A stretch of DNA of 64,000 bases from Bryoerythrophyllum caledonicum (taxonomy: Eukaryota; Streptophyta; Bryopsida; Pottiales; Pottiaceae): NCBI GenBank assembly GCA_963971425.1, contig OZ020518.1, positions 573,001-637,000 of the forward strand, in the 5' to 3' direction. The notes below the pieces were generated by a model. That model was not told where the DNA came from. It was given only the letters and a program-made list of their open reading frames with translations, and did no database searches. The number at the start of each line of letters is the position of its first letter. Position 1 is the first letter of the stretch. This document shows, one piece after another, positions 59,131 to 64,000 of the stretch. The position numbers and the translations under genes were made by a program.

Positions 59131-61274
59131 GTTAGGATGTATATAGACCTGTATAGCTATTCTACACAAATTATTTCTCACAAGATAAATAATTTCTCGC
59201 CCAAAAATAATCAATTTTCCACCCACTCAAACGTACAAAATACTGGAGGATTGAGGCCACCATCCATTTCGACCCCAATTGGAGTTGTTATGATCGGGTG
59301 ACTTGGGTTTGAGAGTTCTTCTGAGGGTTAGGTTTGGTCTATCACACAGCCGGCTATGGCGCGTTTGTGTTGTTTTTTGGTTCTCCTCTTTGCAATTAAA
59401 TCTTGGTTTAATTTGTGTCGAAAAAAGAAGAAAAAAAGTATAGAATACTGCAATTCACAGTTTCAATTCATATTCATAGTTTAATTATAGGTTGCCTTAA
59501 GGTAGGAACACCAAAGTAAGGTAGGAAGACATAATTATGCCACAACTGTTGGCACCTAGAATTGTTTAGATTCAATTCACACTAGATGTAGAGGAGTTAG
59601 TCCATGTACCTACATGGCATTGAAAATCAACCAACAACAAAAGTAGTAATAAGAACTCCGGCCTACAAAAAGGTCGGCGTGAATAAAGTGTCTATTCGTT
59701 CCTAACACTATATCAATGTCCAGAAGACAAAGAAAAGTGGATGGGAACTACTGCCCCCTTTCGAGGGTAGACACTATGGGAAGTGGTAGGTGAAAAGGAG
59801 AAGTATCTCCTTTGATAGGTGGATAAAAGAGTGGAACAAAGAGAAGAGTAAACTTATTGATTGGAAGAAGTAAATATGGTTTTTTTATTTTTTTGTTTTT
59901 TAAAATAAAATTTATACCCGTGGAATGTTAAAGAAATTTGAAGAGCCTAGGAAAGGCAGTTCGTAAGTCAAACGTAAGAAAAAGTGAGACTGCATAACAC
60001 TAGTATGTGTCTAGAATGGAGCTCTAGTAAGAATTTGAGAAAAGTTGAGAAGTAGAGTAGGGTGAAAGCATGCTACACCCACCCCATTTTGGGCAAAGAC
60101 CATGGTATATTTTTAGAATATTTGGGTATATTTTTAATATATTTTAAACTTAAGTTTTTTTTTAAATGATATAAAAAAACTATTAAAAAAAAAAGCCACC
60201 ATATGCCGACCTAGGATTATATATGAAGCACTGTTTTTGACAAAAATCCATTAAAGAAACGACCCAATCCTTAGTCATTTTGAACCTTGTACGATTGGCA
60301 TGTTTTCTACCAATTGGATTTGAAAATTTGTTTATTTTTATTGGATAGTCCATTCATAGCACCCTACCAATTTGCATGCAAATTTCATCATCATATGTAT
60401 CACAGATCACTCAAAAACAATATATTTGTACAAATCTAGTATTTTGTGACAAGTATATTTCTCCCACAAATTCAGTCATACAGATGAAACCATTGATCGG
60501 CTTACCAAATTTTTAGCGTTCGTTTAATGCCATTCAAGTTAGAAACAACATTCCGTCATCAAAAATCTGAAAACAAAGGTACATCTTGTAACACGCAATT
60601 AAGCAATTATGCACTTAGCCAAGTGCACTGGTTGTTGGTAGAAAGCCGCAAGTTATTTGCTCATAACTTTTTAAAAAATCAAAATTTGGCAAAAGTTTAG
60701 TATGTTTTTTGTCAAAATTTTTGGGTGTTTGTCGTGTCATACATTGGCATCTTCATGTTCATATCAATAATATATTTTTTACATTCGCTACCTTTTTTAA
60801 GAAAATATATGATTTCTAATCTAGTTTCCAAATCCTGCTACAAAATTATGATCATGTGCCCAAAGAGATTATAAATGTGTTATGAGTTATTATAGGATTT
60901 TAGAGTACTGCACTACAAATGTATAAAATAGACACTACAAATTTGGCAAAAATATATATGCAATTTCCTAAGACAGTGTAAAGTACCTCACTGTATTTTA
61001 TAATGCAAAAACATATATAATCAAGCAACTCCACACTATCACTGAGGAATTCTTAAATCAAACATATCATATGGACCATCCAATATATAAATATATACCA
61101 CCCACCGAACGATAGACACATCTCAAACTACATTATACTAACGTACTTGCCACCTAAACTGCGTGCATGCTCTACTATAGTATATAGCTCCAGGGCTCAG
61201 AGCTCATCTTCTGGCGGAACGACTCCCTCCACGTGTCCAATGGCGCTACCTACCATAGCAGACAGTTCATGATC
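59131..61274. other. AT-rich intergenic, with a possible second LINE tail
   Basis: Around 59,395-59,440, TTTAATTTGTGTCGAAAAAA resembles the LINE 3' end (CATTTGTGTCAAAAAAAA) and may be a 5'-truncated relative. The rest is AT-rich without genes or clear repeats. Confidence 0.45.
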
Positions 61275-62732
61275 CTACACTGGACGATCTCCCACATCTT
61301 CGATGCCAATGGACGCACACTCAACAAATCGGTAATTGCCAGGTACACCCTCCCGCGTATGCCTTACGCGATCATCATTGTAGAAAAAGCCATCTTCAAG
61401 ATTGAAGGTCATCTCTCGCTCTGACGAGAAGGCCCCCTGAAATGCAATGATGTCCTCGAATACGCTAGATCTTGGAACGGAAGGCAAACCTAGTCCGGTA
61501 TCACTCTGAGTACCTCCGAACGTCTCTTGTGTCTCCGATACAGGCTCTGATTGAGAAGGCATCGAAGGCTGTCGAATCCTCCTCTGCGCCGAAAAAAATT
61601 CCAATGAATCCAATTCTTCTTCATCCATCTCCAGCCTAGGACCATCAAATGTACGCCCCCCTCCTGCCCCTGCCGCCAAACCAACATCCACTACACCGGT
61701 ATCTTGCATCATCTCTGTAGGTGATGTAGTCGTCTCCCGTGAAGTATCTCCCACCGCCCGCTGCGTTGATGGAATCGTCTCTCTTGGAGGAGACTGGTTC
61801 ACTCCATCTTCATCGGCGTCTGAATCACTGCGAGATGAAAAATCTTCAGTGGTACCTGAACGTGGCAATCTCTCATGTAAACCATCTCCATCCTCATTGT
61901 CATCTTCATTCCTCACTCCACCAACCGCCTCTTCGGTCTCAGATACGATGTTGCAACCAGTACTTGTTCCACCAGTCCTGACCAACAGTTGTCCTTGGAA
62001 ATTGTCGGACAACTCATTGTACAGAAATGAAACTCTGTCTGTACAATCGTCAATGATGAAAACCTCAGATCCCTGGAAATCTCCTTCAAGGATCGTGGGA
62101 ATGGCCGTAGATATGTTACACGCCACTAAACCCCAACCACGGGGCAAGTATGAGCCCACTAGTCTTGCCAGCTCTGATGGAGATCTCTCAAGTGAATCAA
62201 CTTCAGAAGGTTGGCGTGCTTCACTCCAGTGATCCAAGAAAACAAGAGGAAGTGGAATGTCTCCAGAAACATAATTCGGGCCAGGAGATGTATCCACAGG
62301 GTGCTGCATACAAATCACAACATCGCCAATCGGTTGTACTACTTGCTCCAGACGCCCATTCTCTGTAAAATCGAGAGCATAGGGATTAACCGAGTTCGGA
62401 TCAAATGCCCAACATCCACGTCGCATAGTACATCCCTCTGGAAGCTTCACCTTCGTGAAAAAGTCTTCGTTGGCATACACGGCCGCTGGTAACAAGAAGA
62501 TGACGTTCCATCGTTCAATATTTGCCATCCATAATAACAGCTGTGCAAAAGCTGCGGATAACTGGGCGTCTCCCCAATGACCATCTCCATGCCTCCCACC
62601 GCCACGTCGACAATCAATCACCCACAAACATGGTTTTCCCAACTCTATGTAGTCGGTGCGGAATAACCCTCTTCTACACCGAATCGGAATAAGATTCTCT
62701 GTGTCGCTCTGGCCTGGCCTCTTGACTTCCAT
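61275..62732 (-). CDS. Degenerate DNA-methyltransferase-like region, 485 aa
   Basis: It lies in the same reading frame as the ORF upstream and is separated only by a TAG and three codons, so it is probably one gene or a gene with a short intron: TGCTAAT and GGCAG just before this ATG look like a branch site and acceptor. Residues 36-85 (LWVIDCRRGG, GDAQLSAAFAQLLLWM, WNVIFLLP) have the spacing of a beta-class N4/N6 methylase motif IV, with DCRR where DPPY is expected. Residues 184-230 (SPSELARLVGSYLPRGWGLV, ACNISTA, GSEVFIIDDC) mimic motif I with the FxGxG glycines lost. An acidic Ser-rich tail follows from about 268. Catalysis is therefore unlikely. The assignment is my inference. Confidence 0.55.
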   Translation of the reverse strand: MEVKRPGQSDTENLIPIRCRRGLFRTDYIELGKPCLWVIDCRRGGGRHGDGHWGDAQLSAAFAQLLLWMANIERWNVIFLLPAAVYANEDFFTKVKLPEGCTMRRGCWAFDPNSVNPYALDFTENGRLEQVVQPIGDVVICMQHPVDTSPGPNYVSGDIPLPLVFLDHWSEARQPSEVDSLERSPSELARLVGSYLPRGWGLVACNISTAIPTILEGDFQGSEVFIIDDCTDRVSFLYNELSDNFQGQLLVRTGGTSTGCNIVSETEEAVGGVRNEDDNEDGDGLHERLPRSGTTEDFSSRSDSDADEDGVNQSPPRETIPSTQRAVGDTSRETTTSPTEMMQDTGVVDVGLAAGAGGGRTFDGPRLEMDEEELDSLEFFSAQRRIRQPSMPSQSEPVSETQETFGGTQSDTGLGLPSVPRSSVFEDIIAFQGAFSSEREMTFNLEDGFFYNDDRVRHTREGVPGNYRFVECASIGIEDVGDRPV

Positions 62733-62741
62733 CTGCCATTC

Positions 62742-64000
62742 CTAATTAGCAGTAGCCTGTCCTCCCACATCCACGGACAATCCAATATATCCACGCCCTC
62801 CTGCTGCAATGTCACCATAATGAAACCTGATGGAAGGAGGGATGATGTAGCCTATGTCTTCCAGCTTAGACACCTTCCCCCGCACATGAGCAGTCCAAGC
62901 TTTTTTCGTGGCAGCATTCAAAAGCTTCCCAAAGGTATCAAGTTGTGCGTTACTCCTCGGAAAATACTTCCCTACACCGATACGGAAGAACTCCTCCATG
63001 GAATCAGGTGTACTTTCCTTGTTCTCCACCATCAACCAACGGATGGAATTGATCACAGCTTCTCGTCTCTGATATCGGTCACAAACATCGGCAATCGTAC
63101 GAGGATGTGGATTCTTGTCTTTTACACCGTCGAAGTAGTATGCTTGACGAGGTCTTACTCCATCCTCCGTCACCGACTTCGCTGCAGCAGACTTTGCCAA
63201 CCAAAGATAATATGGAATTGGAACCCTACCTAACGGCCTCAACCAATTCTGGGTCATCTCTTTTTTTATTGGTCGAACGTCCACATTTGGATCCAGCTCT
63301 TTCTTCCTCGCCATGTCCTTCCACTTGTCCTCTTCCTCCTTGCTGTAAAAGAGAATGCCATCTTCGTAGTCCTTGCATACTTGAATGATAGCTTCGAAGC
63401 AGTCATTGCTCGGATTCCATGCATGATTGGTCAGATCCTCCATGTTTTTGGCCAACCTCTTCACCGTGACAACTCCATCCCCCTTGGGCAACTTATGCAC
63501 TGCACTTGCCGCACTCACCAAAACAACAGCCCTACGTGCATCGTCCGCACGTAGTGTGCTATCAGGCCTCCCATATAGATCCCAAATCTGACGGATCTTC
63601 CTTAAATCCTCCTCCATGGTAGAATATGAATGTCTCTGGAACTCCGCCACGTTGATCCGCGCAGACTTCTCAATGTAAAAGCGACGATCATCATACACCA
63701 CAAAAGAGGCCTCCCGCCGCTCAAACGTGTCCAGATACTCGTTTAAAGGCATAATACCATCTCTCCACTGCTGCTGTGCAAATTTACAAGCTGTTACTAT
63801 GTGTTGCCCATCCACCGGTTCCCAAATGATATGATCTTGAAGCCAAGAATACTGGGATCCTATAGCACCCTCTGCAGAAGCACTCCCGTGTCCAATGAAC
63901 ATGCGTTCAAACTCTCGTGCGGTACCTACCAACGGAAATGGCAACTCTTCCTTCTCAACGACACCATCATCGGTGGTAGTATGCACGATGTATCTGATCG
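62742..64000 (-). CDS. ParB/Srx-like domain protein, N-terminus off the window
   Basis: The frame is open to the right edge (it continues upstream of 63,986 as IRYIV), so the start is missing. Counting from 63,986: IIWEPVDGQHIVTAC (residues 53-67) matches the VDGQHR-type core of ParB/sulfiredoxin-like domains, and FVVYDDRRFYIEKSARIN (95-112) fits the strand and helix that follow it. The next 300 residues are helical and unassigned (DDARRAVVLVSAASAVHKLP; WLRPLGRVPIPYYLWL). It is 414 codons long without interruption, ending at TAG 62742. ParB domains followed by a methylase are a known phage and bacterial arrangement, so this could be a captured module or part of a mobile element. Codon use looks constrained, so it is probably recent or functional. 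Confidence 0.6.
   Translation of the reverse strand, partial: IRYIVHTTTDDGVVEKEELPFPLVGTAREFERMFIGHGSASAEGAIGSQYSWLQDHIIWEPVDGQHIVTACKFAQQQWRDGIMPLNEYLDTFERREASFVVYDDRRFYIEKSARINVAEFQRHSYSTMEEDLRKIRQIWDLYGRPDSTLRADDARRAVVLVSAASAVHKLPKGDGVVTVKRLAKNMEDLTNHAWNPSNDCFEAIIQVCKDYEDGILFYSKEEEDKWKDMARKKELDPNVDVRPIKKEMTQNWLRPLGRVPIPYYLWLAKSAAAKSVTEDGVRPRQAYYFDGVKDKNPHPRTIADVCDRYQRREAVINSIRWLMVENKESTPDSMEEFFRIGVGKYFPRSNAQLDTFGKLLNAATKKAWTAHVRGKVSKLEDIGYIIPPSIRFHYGDIAAGGRGYIGLSVDVGGQATAN

Noticed and set aside
61739-62492. Plus-strand His/Ser-rich ORFs
   Set aside because: Antisense shadows of the methylase-like frame.

Overview
The window looks like nuclear DNA of a land plant. It carries an Ole e 1-type secreted protein gene with plant-style introns, a plant L1-type LINE, a Ty3/gypsy fossil with a chromodomain and a Ty1/copia fossil. 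Base composition is AT-rich between genes. Most of the sequence is layered transposon debris. The species cannot be named from the sequence alone; a non-seed plant is a guess.

Layout. 1-3.0 kb (minus): the 5' part of a four-exon gene for an acidic tandem-repeat protein, running off the left edge. 3.9-4.9 kb: two MITE-like inverted repeats, one with internal minisatellites. 5.9-7.9 kb (minus): a complete three-exon Ole e 1-like gene. 8-15.8 kb: TTAA-flanked, piggyBac-like non-autonomous elements (one a three-deep nest), a MITE and a gag zinc-knuckle fossil. 15.8-32.6 kb: two related gag-like gene elements (A and B, minus strand) flanked by GGATCC-centred hairpins. A 4.6 kb hAT-type foldback element sits in a hairpin between them, and a 3.5 kb hAT-type foldback element has split the B gene with a perfect 8-bp duplication. 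32.6-39 kb: Ty3/gypsy chromovirus fossil, then a PHD-like fragment. 39.1-42.5 kb: a third gag-like element (C, plus strand). 42.6-47 kb: more TTAA elements, a copia fossil, a MITE, a 25-bp minisatellite and a pair of 250-300 bp direct repeats. 48.2-50.2 kb (plus): an intact single-exon P-loop GTPase of 637 residues. 51.4-59.1 kb (plus): a full-length but decayed LINE bounded by a 13-bp target duplication. 61.3-64.0 kb (minus): a long coding region, open at the right edge, that I read as a ParB-like domain followed by a degenerate DNA-methyltransferase-like domain.

The host-type genes are the repeat-protein gene, the Ole e 1 gene, the GTPase and possibly the ParB/methylase-like gene. Nothing suggests that they work together. 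The most unusual items are the ParB/methylase-like gene, the cysteine-rich GTPase, the nested TTAA elements and the hairpin-bounded gag-like units.
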